Below, one piece after another: positions 11,348-23,039 of a stretch of 64,000 nt of DNA; position 1 is the stretch's first letter; each line of letters begins with the position of its first letter. Location: assembly GCA_014898415.1 (NCBI GenBank), contig RCTD01000029.1, positions 1-64,000 on the forward strand. Direction: 5' to 3'. Source of the DNA: Stromatinia cepivora. Taxonomy: Eukaryota; Ascomycota; Leotiomycetes; Helotiales; Sclerotiniaceae. Position numbers and translations under genes: made by a program. The notes beneath the pieces are model-generated. The model saw only the letters and a program-made list of their open reading frames with translations. It ran no database searches and was not told where the DNA came from.

Positions 11348-13718
11348 AGTCTAATACCCCACTTTCGGGCCACCCCCTCTTTTGGGCCACTTTAAAAAAC
11401 CATCCCATTTTAAGCAATCTTTTTTATTAAATCTTTAATAATTCAATAATCATTCAATCAATCTATAAGAATTTCTAATAAGTTTATTAAATCACTTAAT
11501 AATATTAACCGAACCGATGGTTATATGATCACGTGATATATTAATAATATAATTTAATATTATTAAATTTTATTATTATATGAAATCTTGATCATATATC
11601 ATATTAGAATGATTTATAATGGAATAGAATGTGATGGAAGCATATAGAACCTTCTTATTTCTAAGGTTAAATATTATTGATTACTATTTCATTTCATTAT
11701 ATAAAATGATTCTATAGGATTCGATTTAAATCGATCTTATTTATAATCATAGAATATTATAGAATTTCATAGAATCTTATCAAATATTATAAATAAGAAG
11801 ATTTTCTTCAAAGAATTCTTCTGAAAAACAAGCAAAATAAATTTAATATTCAATACACTTATATTTTGACTTCAATCACTATATATTCGATCACTCTTTT
11901 AAGCTATATAACTAAGTCTTCCACTATAATAATAGTGAATAATATTATTATTATATTATTCATTATTATTAACCAATCAACCTCCTCCAAGGCAATCGAT
12001 CTGAAATTTGAATATATTATTATTTATAATATGATGAATACTTATACCGAAGATAATATTGTTATAACCTTTGGTACGATTACAATTGAATTAATTATAT
12101 ATTGAACCAATTCGGAATATAATGTTCTCTATATTATATTTCAAAATCGAGTAGATGATCATTTATCTTATAAAAATGATATACAAAATATACAAAAGAT
12201 AACTTTAGTTTAAAAAAAATATTAGTAGATTGAATATTAGTACAAAAATTATTAGATACTAATCCTATTTATCGATAAATAAGGGAAATAAATGAAAATC
12301 TCTTCGAAATGAAAGAAAATAATTCTTCATTTGGAAAACGATAAATACAGAATTTTTTGAAAAGGAATCCTGAAATTAAAACCAAGAAACAATATCGAAT
12401 CGATTCTATATATATTTCAGATATTATTAATGAAATTATTAGCAAATGATTTGAAAAGCTCAATTTGCTCTCGATTAAGTATATTAAACCCAAAAACTAA
12501 TGGAATATAAATAAAGCTAATATTATAGAAAATCAGGGTTTAAATGATTTAATAATAGAAAATTCAGAATATCGTTTTATTCAAAAAAAACAATCTGATT
12601 CAAGAATTTGAATATCTTTTATTGAATACATTTCAGTAATAGAACAAATATTCAAGTCACTCGTTATTTTCAAAAGAAAATATATATAATAATAATGATT
12701 TCCTACAGATCTTATTTTATATAAGGAATAGAAATTCATTACTATAAATAATAAATAAACAATAAATACTACAAAATTTGAATAATTGAAAACAATCTTT
12801 ATTCCTTAAATTATCCTTTCTTGATTTTAAAGAAACTAAACTACTTATATTAAATGATTATAGAAATTATAAAACCATTAAATTTATATTTGAATATTTC
12901 AAAAACAATATCCATCTTTTATTTCTATTGTTATATATATTATATATATTACAATTATTAGATTTATTAATATTCTTATTTTTCAAAAATACTTATAAAT
13001 ATTATTTCAATAAATTGGATTCTTTATTGAATTTTTTAATAACTAAAAAGTATAGCTTTCTTATTTATTATCAGAAAACTAAAACAGAGAATATGATAGT
13101 TTATAATATCAAATCTAGATGGAAGATTTCTAATTTATAACCTTAAAATTATATTAAACTTCTTATAAATCGTTTATTGTTTAAGAATAATAATAATGAA
13201 ATTCTAAATCAAAATTCTATTTCAAATAATGATTTTCAATATTAATGAAATATAGAATTATCTTTTATTCTATAAAAAACCCTTCAAAAAGTATTAAATC
13301 TTCGAAAATATATATATACAATAATTCAAAAAAAAGAAATCGTTCTTTTAATTTATCGATTATTATTTTATAAAATCATAAAAAGTTTTGATATTAAAGA
13401 TTATAAATTTATATAATTAGAATATCAAATAAAACAATTAGAATATAAATTAAAGCAGATTATATCTAAAAAAAGATGAATAGTAAAAACTAATCCGAAT
13501 TCGAAGTTTGCAGGGATTAAAGTTATTCGGGGAATGTAAATTGAGATTAGGGATCGTAAAATTGAAAAGAATGATTCTAATAATGATTATAAAATAGATA
13601 CTATAGGGGATTTTATTGAAGTAGAGTAATTGTTGAATTATTAAAGTTTAAAATTTATATAATGATATTTTCGAGGTGGTCCAAAACAGGGGGTGGCCCG
13701 AAAATGGGGTATTAGACT
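11348..13718 (+). mobile_element. Pogo-like (Tc1/mariner superfamily) DNA transposon, RIP-decayed
   Basis: A 2371-bp element bounded by TA (11346-11347, 13719-13720). The left inverted repeat starts AGTCTAATACCCCACTTTCG, then GGGCCACCCCCTCTTTTGGG; the right end is its inverse with a few changes, about 45 bp in all. The interior carries a broken plus-strand transposase of the DDE_1/pogo type (see 12200-13250). TA target duplication, inverted repeats and transposase family all agree. It sits only 32 bp from the right end of the foldback element 10501-11315, which shares its ends. Confidence 0.85.
12200..13250 (+). pseudogene. Pogo/DDE_1 transposase remnant
   Basis: Plus-strand translation with stops gives an ordered series of DDE_1 landmarks: a relic of the DETGF block near 12480-12560, IFIEYIS...VIFKRKY near 12610-12690 (family consensus ends FKGK), LLILNDYRN near 12845 (family consensus LLxLDGHxSH), and LQLLDLLIF near 12945 (consensus LQPLDVGxF). 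The Asp and Gly codons of these motifs are partly lost. The upstream DNA-binding part (about 11500-12200) is too decayed to read. It is not functional. Confidence 0.75.
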
Positions 13719-13720
13719 TA

Positions 13721-14410
13721 GATACTATAATATTACAGTACATTCCCATTCTTTCGTGTAAGATGGTTTATGGATACACGAACATGAAATAAAGATGAGG
13801 ATGAAAGTATTTTCTCACATGGCGTATTGACGGATTCGGAATTCCTCGTATGAGTGTTTTGAAATACCAAACCCAAATATCCCAGATTTTCTATATATTT
13901 GGTTTGTAAAATCTGATTTCGGATATTTTCAACTAAATATCTGGGTATTATTCTCAAATCGAGGTTGAAATCCACTCCTCAATATAGTAGACCTTTCCAA
14001 TTTCAACAGCAGATAAATAGTCATGCCATGGGAGAAAAGTACTAACTTATCAGCTTATTAGAATATTTTATATTATTGAAATGATCATGATCAATGATAT
14101 AGGAAAATCCGAGTGATGTGACCTCATAAGGCGATGTAATATTAATATGAATGATGGTCATCTTGGAACCCTATTATCTAGAGTTGAAATTATAGTATTG
14201 GAGGAGAAGTTCCAGGCGATGGAGTGGAAGCATCTGATTATGAGATACAACCCGATTTGGTGCTATATAATCTTCTAATCATCTTGATATCTATTCTGAA
14301 GTTGTGGATAAATACCAGGACAGTAAGGGATTAGAGAAATGAAGTTCGGAAGATTTACATTTCTGTCCTGGCGTTTTGTTGGTCTTATTTGCTTTTTATC
14401 TTGGTTTTGA
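13721..14410. other. Gene-free spacer
   Basis: Moderately A+T-rich sequence between the pogo element and the next foldback element. I see no gene, RNA or clear repeat in it. Confidence 0.4.
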
Positions 14411-15223
14411 AGTTTTAAATAATAAATCACCCTTTTTGTAGGTCATTCTTTTATACCAAAAATCACGATTTTCATTTATTAATAATTTTACAACAAATCA
14501 ATATAATTAATTAAAATTTAAAATGTAGATTCTTTATATTGATATTAATTGATTTTGAAAATTTCATAATTTTAAATTTTGCTTTCGTTGAAATGTTCAA
14601 GATTGAAATCTCGACTTCAATTTATATATAATTTTATATACAAATTAAAAAACATTAAAATTTTGAATAATTTTTCAACAAAAATAATTAAAAAAAAATT
14701 ATTAATTTTTTTGAAACCCTCAAATCGAATTCTATAAAATGAATTAAATTCTAGAATTTTAAAATTTATAAATAAGAATTTATAAATAAGAATTTCTAAA
14801 TAAGAATTTGTATTTTATAGCAATTAAAAACTATAATATTTTTAATAAAAGATTTTCTATAAATTATAAATTTATATTATAGGATTTTTTAGATTTCTAA
14901 ATCTTTAAATATCTTATAAAAATTAATAATTTATTTTTAATTACTTTTATTGAAAAGTCATTCAAGATTTTTGTGTTTTTTTGATTTGTATATGAATCAT
15001 ATACGAATTGGGATTCGAAGATTCGATTTTAAATATCTCAATGAAAGGAATTACGAAAAATTTAAAATTTTCAGAATTTACTATTATATAAGTAATAAAT
15101 CTATATTCAAAATTTCAGAAAATTATATTTATAAATAAGAAAATTAAAAATATTGATTTTTATGATTTTTGATATGAAAACATGGCCCACAAAAGGGGTG
15201 GTTTATATGTGGGGTAGTTGACT
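14411..15223. mobile_element. Foldback (MITE-like) element, second copy of the 1163 family
   Basis: The right end GGGGTAGTTGACT is followed by TA (15224-15225). The left end is eroded but recognisable from the CACCC...TTTTTGTAGG block, and the long inverted arms align with those of the interrupted copy (for example ATACCAAAAATCACGATTTT at 14454 against its complement near 15160). It holds no coding sequence. The size, about 813 bp, matches the reconstructed size of the interrupted copy, which supports reading the 7.6-kb unit as a nested insertion. Confidence 0.75.
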
Positions 15224-15225
15224 TA

Positions 15226-15871
15226 GTACATAAGCTACGTTTTCTGAATCTCTTTTCTCTAAGTTCATCCCAAATATCTTTCATATGTTGGTACTATGTA
15301 TATACTATATCTAGTTAAACATAACTTTTAATTTTGAAAACTGAGAGTTTTCTAAATTCCAAAGGTAAAGAGTGAGTGATAGGATATGAGAGTGCACAAA
15401 GGATTGATAATATAATCCGATAGTTTGTAGACTATAAAATGTTATCTATTATATAATATTACCTATTGAAGTGAAAGATTGAAATCATCTTATGTATACG
15501 TTAACTATATAAAATCTTAATTTTGAGTATGTAATAAGAAAGTATTATTTTTATCTACTCATGCCTTCTTCCTCTTTATTTCAAATCCAAGGGCCAAGAA
15601 TAGACGATTGTCTTCAACTAATTAGAATTTTCCACTGTCTCCTTACTATATCCCTGAATCTCTAATTTTCCATCTAAATGAAATAAAACATCTCTCCCAA
15701 TAGCTTTTTCACACACAAAATTCCGAATTTTCCAAATCCGTTGCGGTGGTTGTCCTCTCCTACCTCCTACCTCCAAAACCTCATCTAATCCCCTTGCAAC
15801 CCATCCAATCCCATCCAGTCTCATCAAATCAACTCATAACCATAGCAACCAAAACCGACCCAAGTCTCCTT
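15226..15871. other. 3' flank of the eight-cysteine protein gene
   Basis: No gene is seen. It would contain the 3' untranslated region of the minus-strand gene that ends at 15872. Confidence 0.35.
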
Positions 15872-16741
15872 TCATTCCACAGCCTTCCCACTGTCCTCCA
15901 TTCTTTTCGAAACACCAGCATTACTAGCTGTACAAGCCATTGATTTTTGCAATGTGTGGAGGATTACTCCGTTGGGATAAGTTACATCGATCTTTTCTAG
16001 TGGTTAGTTGATGTTATTTTTTGTAGGGTTGGGGTTGGGAAAAGGGAAAAGGGAAGAGGGAAAGAGGGAAAGAGGGAAAGAGGAGAAAAATGAGAGAGTG
16101 GTAGGACGAGCGGGAGGAAAACGCGTAGAGGCGGAAAAGAACGAGGAGAAAAATAAGTAGAGATTGCCATGAGAAGACAAAAATATCTCCACAAAAACAA
16201 CTTTACAAAAAGAAGCAATACATACATAACTCTCACTCCATCCACAACAACCTGTACTAATTATCTCCCCATTAACGGGACTTGTACATGCCCATTCATT
16301 TGCGGTAAGTGTTGTGGGTATACCGGTCCATGCGACGTTTTCGGTGAGTAGTGTTGCGTTTGTACCTTTTTTGTTAGTTTGATCGTTTTGTTTCTTTTTG
16401 GGGGTGATGGAGGAAGGGAGAATGATGGGGAGGAAGGACCACGGGGAGGGATGGCGGGTGTTAGAGGAACAAGAATGAGGAGTGGGCGAGTAGACGCAGG
16501 GAAAAAAGGTAGAGTGGCGAAGCGAGAGGGGTTAGAAGGATTCAAACAACATACAAGAACCATAGACCCCATACTCATCCACAACACAACAACCACCAAA
16601 ATAACTACTCAAACATGTTGTAGTTCTTGTAGACTGTATTTGAGCAACATCCCTTGAAGATATCGAAGAATGGGTGTAGAGAGGAGATGCGGAGATAGTG
16701 AATAGGAGACTGAAGAGTGTGAAGAGAGTTTGATGAAGCAT
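15872..16741 (-). CDS. Small secreted protein with hydrophobin-like eight-cysteine pattern (three exons)
   Basis: Predicted join: 16741-16555, 16365-16226, 15991-15872, giving 148 residues. Intron 1 is GTATGT...AAAAAG (189 bp, with CTAAC branch site), intron 2 GTATGT...AAAAG (234 bp). The N-terminus MLHQTLFTLFSLLFTISA is a signal peptide. Eight Cys follow the order C-CC-C-C-CC-C: TTCLSS, GGCCVV, YGSC, EWACTS, TGCCGW, MACTAS. The spacing (7, 10, 25, 12, about 25) fits neither hydrophobin class exactly, so a surface or effector-like secreted protein is as likely as a true hydrophobin. The intron 1 join rebuilds Cys4 across the splice site (T|GT), which supports it. Intron 2 has an alternative (donor GTGAGA after 16237, acceptor after 15997) that also keeps frame and changes only WSESY to WKK. 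The last exon ends in a Lys/Glu-rich tail after Cys8. Confidence 0.6.
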
Positions 16742-16904
16742 TTTTGTGTTTTGTTGTATGTTTGTAAGATGGGTTGTTTGGGTGTATTTTGTTCGTGCTG
16801 AGGTTTGGATTTTGAGTTTTGCTTAGGTGTGTATAGATGGATGGACTGGGTTAGTTGTGTAGATGTTAAATACAATTTCAATACTCAATGATCAATATCG
16901 ATAA

Positions 16905-17195
16905 ATTTACCGCTCATTAACGCCAATATCAACAATACCAAAACAGAATAAAACCACAATCACCAAACCAAATTCCCAAAATCTTGTTCGTACAGTGGAA
17001 ACCATCCATTATAAACCCACAACCTTATCCTACCATCCCAATGAACACTATTTGTATCATCCATCACACCCAATCCACGCAACGAAATCAACCCGGGAAA
17101 AATCCCACAACTCCGAAATCTGGGGTAAACAGGGATATACGGAAGGGTTTGCCGAAAGAATATGGGAGCATGCTGAGTCGTGTGAGACGGGGTAA
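16905..17195 (+). other. Open frame without ATG, possible gene fragment
   Basis: A 97-codon frame is open with no ATG. Its second half has a composition that looks coding, for example NEHYLYHPSHPIHATKS then SEIWGKQGYTEGFAERIWEH. No upstream exon can be joined to it: there is no usable donor between 16889 and 16980. It may be a truncated gene or chance. I do not recognise a family. Confidence 0.2.
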
Positions 17196-20100
17196 TACGG
17201 ATAAATCGACTAGCGAGGTCGTGAGATTCTGTGGTTTATGGATTGGTTTTATTGTTTTTGGGATGGAGTAGAAGGGAGATTTGGGTTAGGATTTTGGGGT
17301 TTGGGGTTTGGGGCTGGGCTTGGATATGGTTGAGATGAGTTTTTTTTGTGATTTTTGATGGTTTTTTGAGGGGAGGAAAGGAAAGGGAAGAAAATGATAT
17401 TTTTGAGGTTGTTTGTTGTTATTTGTATTGGTATTGAATTCCTCTTTCTTCTCTCGTTGCTTTTTTGAAGAGAGGGGAGAAGAGAAAGGTTGGAGGGGCT
17501 CCCGGTTGAATTTATAAAGATGGAGATGAAAATAAAAACACCAAAGGCCACGGGGAAAATTCATATGATATGAGGTTTAAAATGTTATGGTATTGTATCT
17601 GATCTGGCTCAAAGGTTAAATACACATGCTCGGGGCAAACATCAATCCCTCACTCATCGAGGACCAAACCTGCTTATTCGGATTTCTAAGGGCAATTGGG
17701 ATTTTAGCAGTCCTCTGGTAGATATGAATGACTTGAATGCTAGCTTCGTGTGTAGGAAATTCTGCTTTTTCGAATTTCCAAGAGTCATTGAGATTTGGCA
17801 GTACTCTGATATATACCACTTGAATGCTGCTCCGTATAAGAACATAATTCTTATATAAATTTCCACGACGGCCGCGTGCCCGTAATACAGCGTATGTCTT
17901 TACAGTGTTTAATCATTTGACAGCCCGATATAATTCGTCCAGCAGTAATGTCACCCATAGAGAGATACTTATCCGGCCGGTCATAAGAGCTTCAACGGTT
18001 GCGAGGGTCTCCTCGCTGTAGATACTGTATTTCAGGGGAAGTGACAATCCGGGACATCTCAAGCGGTCGGATGGTTATATGTGGACTTGATGCAAACGTT
18101 GTGAAGTAGCGGTTTCCTCACATCTTTCGGATGCTAGACGTAATCGAAGTAGGTAATGCTGCGTGATGGTAACGACGAGTGAGAAGTATCGCATCAGTAG
18201 AATAGATTGATTTCCATTAACAGCTCATCGATATATTTGTTATAATGTCGTGACATTTACATTACCATCCAATATCTGAATTCCGAGTCTCGGCGTATCT
18301 TTGTACCGATTTGATTTCATCCGCTACAGCTTAGTTGAACATCATTGTTTGAACCTCCATATGCTCGGTTCTCATTGATTCGAATTTGATAAAATCGCGT
18401 TAACTGGGTGCATTCTGTACTCAGGGTTTCTCATCTTTGCTTTGTCTATTTGAAAACTGAACTGCATTGTGTCCCTAATGATTCGGCTAAAGATTTTGTC
18501 AAGTTTTGGTCGGTCCTATCGTCATCGTACCGCGTATTATGAGATATCGCTCTCGCGTTCAGGAATATATGTTTGAATCTCTAGTGCTTATATCAGTAAC
18601 TTCGTCGCAAGAAAGAATTTCATACTAACCCAGTGATTCCACAGCTGTCTCAGTCAAAAAAATACAACGAAAGCTTCACGAATTGCATAATGAGCAGTGG
18701 GAACATTGACTCGACTCGAAAATAATGATTAGTATACCGGTAGTTTATCAATCTTCAACAACTCCGAAGCTCATTCTAGACTCGAAATTTCTCGAAATTT
18801 CCGGCCATCGGAAAAATGCTTATGGTAAAAAAATACTTTTCCGTAAATATCGTTGCCAAATACCATGACCAAGGTAGTAATAGTTTACTCAGACGAGGGA
18901 TAAACCAAGGCAACCATCTTAAGCGTCGGAGATATTGTGTCCGTATCATGTTCCCTTCGGATTTCGCACACCCCGAACTGAAGATGTGATATCTGATAAT
19001 AATGTTACAATGAATGTGGGTTTCCTACCCTTGATGCCGAAAAATGTCTCGTATAAGCGCCACGATGGATCTTTTGATAAGATCGTATCCATTATTCAGA
19101 CTTTGACCGTTGAAATGTCAGATATGTCAGATATTAGATGACTCTAAGATTCTATGAGTATCCATACGTGGGGGGCTCTGCGGGAATGCAGGTTGCATCT
19201 ATTGCGAAGTTGCTGATGAAAATGTCGTGCATTTTAACTTTTCCGTACGTCCGTCACTTCAAGAGCTGGGGTCGTCGGTAAAGTGCGGTTGCAGCTTACC
19301 ACAAAGTTGCAGCTTACCCCAAAGTTGCAGCTTGCTAATGAAAATTTCGTGTGCTTAGTCTTTTCCGTACGCCCGTCAGTCACTGTTTGAACTTCGCTCC
19401 AATGAAAAATAGTCCTTGGGACAGTGGATGCACCAAGGGACAAGTCGTCAAGCTGCATTGCTGCAGTGACGATAAGATTTTGAAAGACCGACAGGTCATA
19501 AATAATCGCTACTAGTTGCCAAATTGTGATAGGGCTCACACGACAAAGTATGCAGTGAGACTGATCTTTTGAAGGTCTTGAGTGTCAAATGTGGAACATG
19601 ATGGTGCTGGGCTGATGGCACCGTGCATATTTTCGTATACATTTCATATCTTCGCTTCATTGCTGATTGTTCATAGCAATAATTGTGCAATAAACCCACA
19701 AATGTATTGTTCTAGGCAGATTTAAAATGTACAGGTGGTTGGTGGATGAAATTGTTACTCGAAAAAGGTGAGGCAGTGGTGTTGATGTACATGGCCAAGA
19801 TACTTGGGAATTCTTGGTGTTACAGAATCCTACCCTATTACTACACCATAATTCATTATCACACTTGTAAATTTGTAAATAATATATCTTAATAATAGGT
19901 CACTTGACATGTTTCAGACGATCCAAATTTGCCAATCGCAAATGCTCATCCTCAATCCAAACACCCAAGATTCTTAGCCATCAATAAAGAAGCTTCGATC
20001 AGCAACTAACTCAAAACTTAGAAACAAAAGCCATAAGCCAAAAGCCAAGTGGATAGCATCAACTAGTATCTACCGTTTCCCGTCGGCACATCAAGTAAAG

Positions 20101-20600
20101 ATCAGTTAAATCATTCCAATTGCTTGGTAGATCATCCTTCAAGAGGAATTGTTGTTGCCCAGCCCAGCACCAAGATCTTCCAAACCTTATCATAGATGCC
20201 AAGACCATTATTTCTCTTGAAATAGTTTAAATCGTTTCCAAAAGGGTTAACTTCAGAGCGGATCGGATCGATTGTTGCACTTTGTGCATATCTTGGCCGG
20301 AACACCGCTTGTAACAATTTGGACTTCAAAATGTATGGTGGGTGGATGGAGGAGAGGAAAGTCGTCCGGGTAACTCCCTCCCCAAATGTTCCACAAAGCG
20401 AGAAAATTCAAAACAATGTGGAGAAATTTTGAGTAACGTTTCTCATTTTTTGAATACCAAAAATTTCATGAGTATATGTATATACCATAAAAGAAACTCC
20501 CAAACTCCATTGAACCCGCCAAGGAATCATTGAAATGAACTTGGCAGGTACAGTAACATCAAGAATATTTTAAATTTTGGGCTTATTCCGCGCCTCGCGA
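17196..20600. other. Gene-poor stretch with decayed, once-coding-looking DNA
   Basis: Base composition is near balanced but no intact gene is visible. Hints of old coding sequence: on the minus strand near 18065-17935 a frame reads LKYSIYSEETLATVEALM then GRISISLWVTLLLDELYR before a stop; on the minus strand near 20329-20132 a frame without ATG reads NPFGNDLNYFKRNNGLGIYD. Two imperfect direct repeats of about 79 bp lie at 17685-17840, and repeats around GTTGCAGCTTACC at 19205-19380. I cannot assign any of these to a family. Confidence 0.35.
19205..19380. repeat. Short direct repeats
   Basis: A block of about 55 bp ending TTTTCCGTACGTCCGTCA (about 19205-19256) recurs as TTTTCCGTACGCCCGTCA (about 19323-19378). 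Between them three copies of an 18-mer around GTTGCAGCTTACC lie in tandem. Differences are few, so the duplication looks recent relative to the surrounding decay. Confidence 0.6.
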
Positions 20601-21204
20601 TTGAGATATCTCGATAAGGAGATTTAGCGTGCCACTCAGCAGTCCACTCCCTCCGCCCATGTTCTTTATACAAACTCCGGATTGGCTGCCGGAGTTCCCG
20701 TAGATTCAGCGTGGATATTTCTTTGGTTGATAATCGTCGCCAAGCAATATATGAGGGGGGGTTATTTCCTAGTGTTTCTTCATCAATAATCTACGCCAGC
20801 TGGGGGAAAACAAACTTCTCTTGGCAAGCCATCATTTCATGTATGTACCCTTCTATTGCATTCAGTGCCATCGTGGCTTACTGATGTGGAGTTTGTGAAT
20901 CCGTTTTTCTTTTGCCAAATGGGTGCTCGATCATGCCCAGGATTTTGTCTGACACAAATAAGTGATTCTCGAGATTTTCAAGGTTCTATACTGATTGAAG
21001 TAAGAAAGAGGCATGGAGGGGGAGGGGGGGGAAAGTACGTTGGAGAAATGTATATATTCATCGACATTTCCCTCCTCTTTTCCCTCTCATCATTCAATCA
21101 ACAAACAATCAAATAACCAATTCGATATCTACAGCTCGCTTCCTTCCAACATCACAACAACATCTTACACTTAACAACCCAATCACAACCCACCAAAAAT
21201 CATC
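20601..21204 (+). promoter_or_regulatory. Probable promoter and leader of the Ser-rich protein gene
   Basis: A TATATA box-like sequence lies at about 21050, followed by a pyrimidine-rich tract (CCTCCTCTTTTCCCTCTC, about 21070) and a C/A-rich leader up to the ATG at 21205. This layout is common for fungal genes. No separate gene is supported. Confidence 0.4.
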
Positions 21205-21513
21205 ATGTCTTCCACCACCCAACAACCACGTCTTGGTAAGCTTTCATTCATCTTTCACATCTCACCAAATCATATACTAACAAACTCTCCAGACCGTGCC
21301 TACTCCACCTCATCTTCCTCCTCCAGCTCATCCAACGATGGCTGGCTCATCCTCAACGGACACAGTTCCTCCACCGTCAGCACTCCCAGCGAATCCACCG
21401 ATGCATTCAACCCATACCTTCAACTTTCTCCCGTCACACGCGGTGCTTTCAGACCGGCCGAAAATGCTGAGGACAGACAAAGATTGTTCTTATTGAGAGC
21501 ACGGGATAACTAG
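21205..21513 (+). CDS. Small Ser-rich protein, unknown function (two exons)
   Basis: Join 21205-21235 and 21293-21513, 83 residues. The intron (57 bp) is textbook: GTAAG donor, ACTAAC branch site 13 bp before the CTCCAG acceptor. The start ATG follows a C/A-rich leader and has CATC before it. Translation: MSSTTQQPRLDRAYSTS, then a run of eight Ser, NDGWLILNGH, another Ser/Thr stretch, and a charged C-terminus (RPAENAEDRQRLFLLRARDN). There is no signal peptide, membrane segment or known domain; the protein is probably soluble and largely disordered apart from the C-terminal helix. I do not recognise a family. The clean intron is the best evidence that it is real. Confidence 0.6.
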   Translation: MSSTTQQPRLGKLSFIFHISPNHILTNSPDRAYSTSSSSSSSSNDGWLILNGHSSSTVSTPSESTDAFNPYLQLSPVTRGAFRPAENAEDRQRLFLLRARDN

Positions 21514-22521
21514 ATGGTTCTGGTTTTGGGATGGGAGTACAGGATTGGATGCATTTCTTGATTGTATGGGAGATTGATAGAGGAAGAAATTGCTATTTGC
21601 ATTTGTTACCTTTCTGAGATTACAGAATGGAGGATGGATACTGGCGAAAATTGGGTTGCTTTTGATGCAAAGGTTTAAGGTTATTTGGTTTGGGTTTGAA
21701 GAGATAGGAATATCAATATTCTTTTGAGCGATAGATAAATGGAAATGGAATATAATATTGAAACTATTAATCCCTTGTGCACGTGATTGAAATGTGCTCG
21801 AGGAAGTTTCTGATGTAAATAAATTACTGGTGCTGTAGTTTATGATTTCAAATCTCCAACTACATTCTTCTCTATGTAACCATTACCAATATCCCCACAC
21901 ACTGATAAAGTTCTTCACAATAACTACCTCAAATCTTCTCAATCTGCCTGCAAGCAATAATCTCATCACGTGACCATAAATCTCAACGTCCACACCCGAG
22001 ACCCCGCTCTCAGAAGACGGAGAGGTAGGCCATCACTTATATTACCTTCCTTCCTCCTTCTCTCTTCCTAGCTTTCAGTCTATCGAACAATAAAATCATA
22101 TTAGTATATCACTCATTAGCTTTTCAACTCCCCAACACTTCAACCCACCTCTTATTCTCAAGCATTCAACGACATATTTTATTTCACAACTAGCCAAAAA
22201 TTAGACAGATTCTAGTGTATAAGAAGCCTGGGAACTAGCATTTTTAGTTGAGCTGAGCTAAATCATGAGCACGTGTCTCGGCAAATAAATTTATATAGAC
22301 AGATACCCTCCCCCAACGCACCCCCCTAAACCTATCTAACACCCCATCCTACAAAAAACTCACCCCCATCATCCATCATCCTCTCCTTCTCCTTCCCCAA
22401 AACTCCCTCTCTCCCCCCTTCCCCCTCCCACCCACACCCACACCCACACCCAAACCCAAAAAAAATCCAAAAAGAACAACCACCCACCCCCTTTGACTCC
22501 TCTCACACCCAAACAACAAAC
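21514..22521. other. Intergenic region with simple repeats
   Basis: No gene is seen. A CACGTG-centred palindrome (ATCACGTGAC, about 21966) could be a basic helix-loop-helix site. A C-rich stretch around 22430-22460 has four CCCACA repeats. The 120 bp before the tRNA is C/A-rich and has a decayed copy near 26930-26995. Confidence 0.4.
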
Positions 22522-22593
22522 TGGACCAGCGGCGAATCGAACGCCGGACCTCTCCCATGCTAAGGGAACATTATACCACTAAACCACAGGCCC
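22522..22593 (-). tRNA. tRNA-Ala (anticodon AGC)
   Basis: The complement folds as a 72-nt tRNA: acceptor GGGCCTG, D arm with GTTTAGTGGT, anticodon stem TTCCC/GGGAG with loop TTAGCAT (anticodon AGC), T arm CGGCG-TTCGATT-CGCCG, and discriminator A. The A and B box promoter elements are intact (GGTTTAGTGGT; GGTTCGATTCC-like GCGTTCGATTC). The acceptor stem has one U-U pair and one G-U pair. No intron. A decayed copy lies at 26996-27050. Confidence 0.95.
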
Positions 22594-22734
22594 TTTCTTT
22601 ATGTTGTGTTGTATTTGATGGAGAGGTGGGTGTTGAAAAAAGATATATAGAAAAAGGTGGAAGAGTGGGGTTTTGGAAGAGATTTCTTTGGAAAAAAAAA
22701 AGAGTTTTGTGTGAGAGAGAGAGAGATAGGGAGG

Positions 22735-22900
22735 GGGACGAGTGGGGTGGGGTGGGGCGGATGGGATGTGGATGGATGTGGATGGGGCGGGATGGGGATT
22801 TTAGATACTCCGTAGTGTGATATGGGGAAAGGATGGAGATGAGTGGGGTGGACCTGGATGGGATGGGGTGGGGTGATGATGGGGATGGGGATTTGAATAG
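22735..22900 (+). repeat. G-rich GGATGG/GGGGTGGGG tract
   Basis: About 165 bp of short imperfect repeats of GGATGTGGATGG and GGGGTGGGGTG on the plus strand, with several clusters of four G-runs close together that could form G-quadruplexes. It lies just upstream of the minus-strand tRNA-Ala gene. Confidence 0.6.
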
Positions 22901-23039
22901 TCTGAAAGGAGCGGGACGAGCAAGATGAAGGATCTCATCTGGATTCGGGTATCTCCCGAGAAGATCAAGTGAGTAAATTAATGGTTGTATGGTAGAGCGA
23001 GTCTAGATAGGAGGGTATTAGCTATATGATGTTTGAGGA

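Noticed and set aside
17249..17564. Two minus-strand frames of about 90-100 codons
   Set aside because: Overlapping frames in T/G-rich simple sequence, Lys/Asn/Pro-biased, no splice signals or family features.
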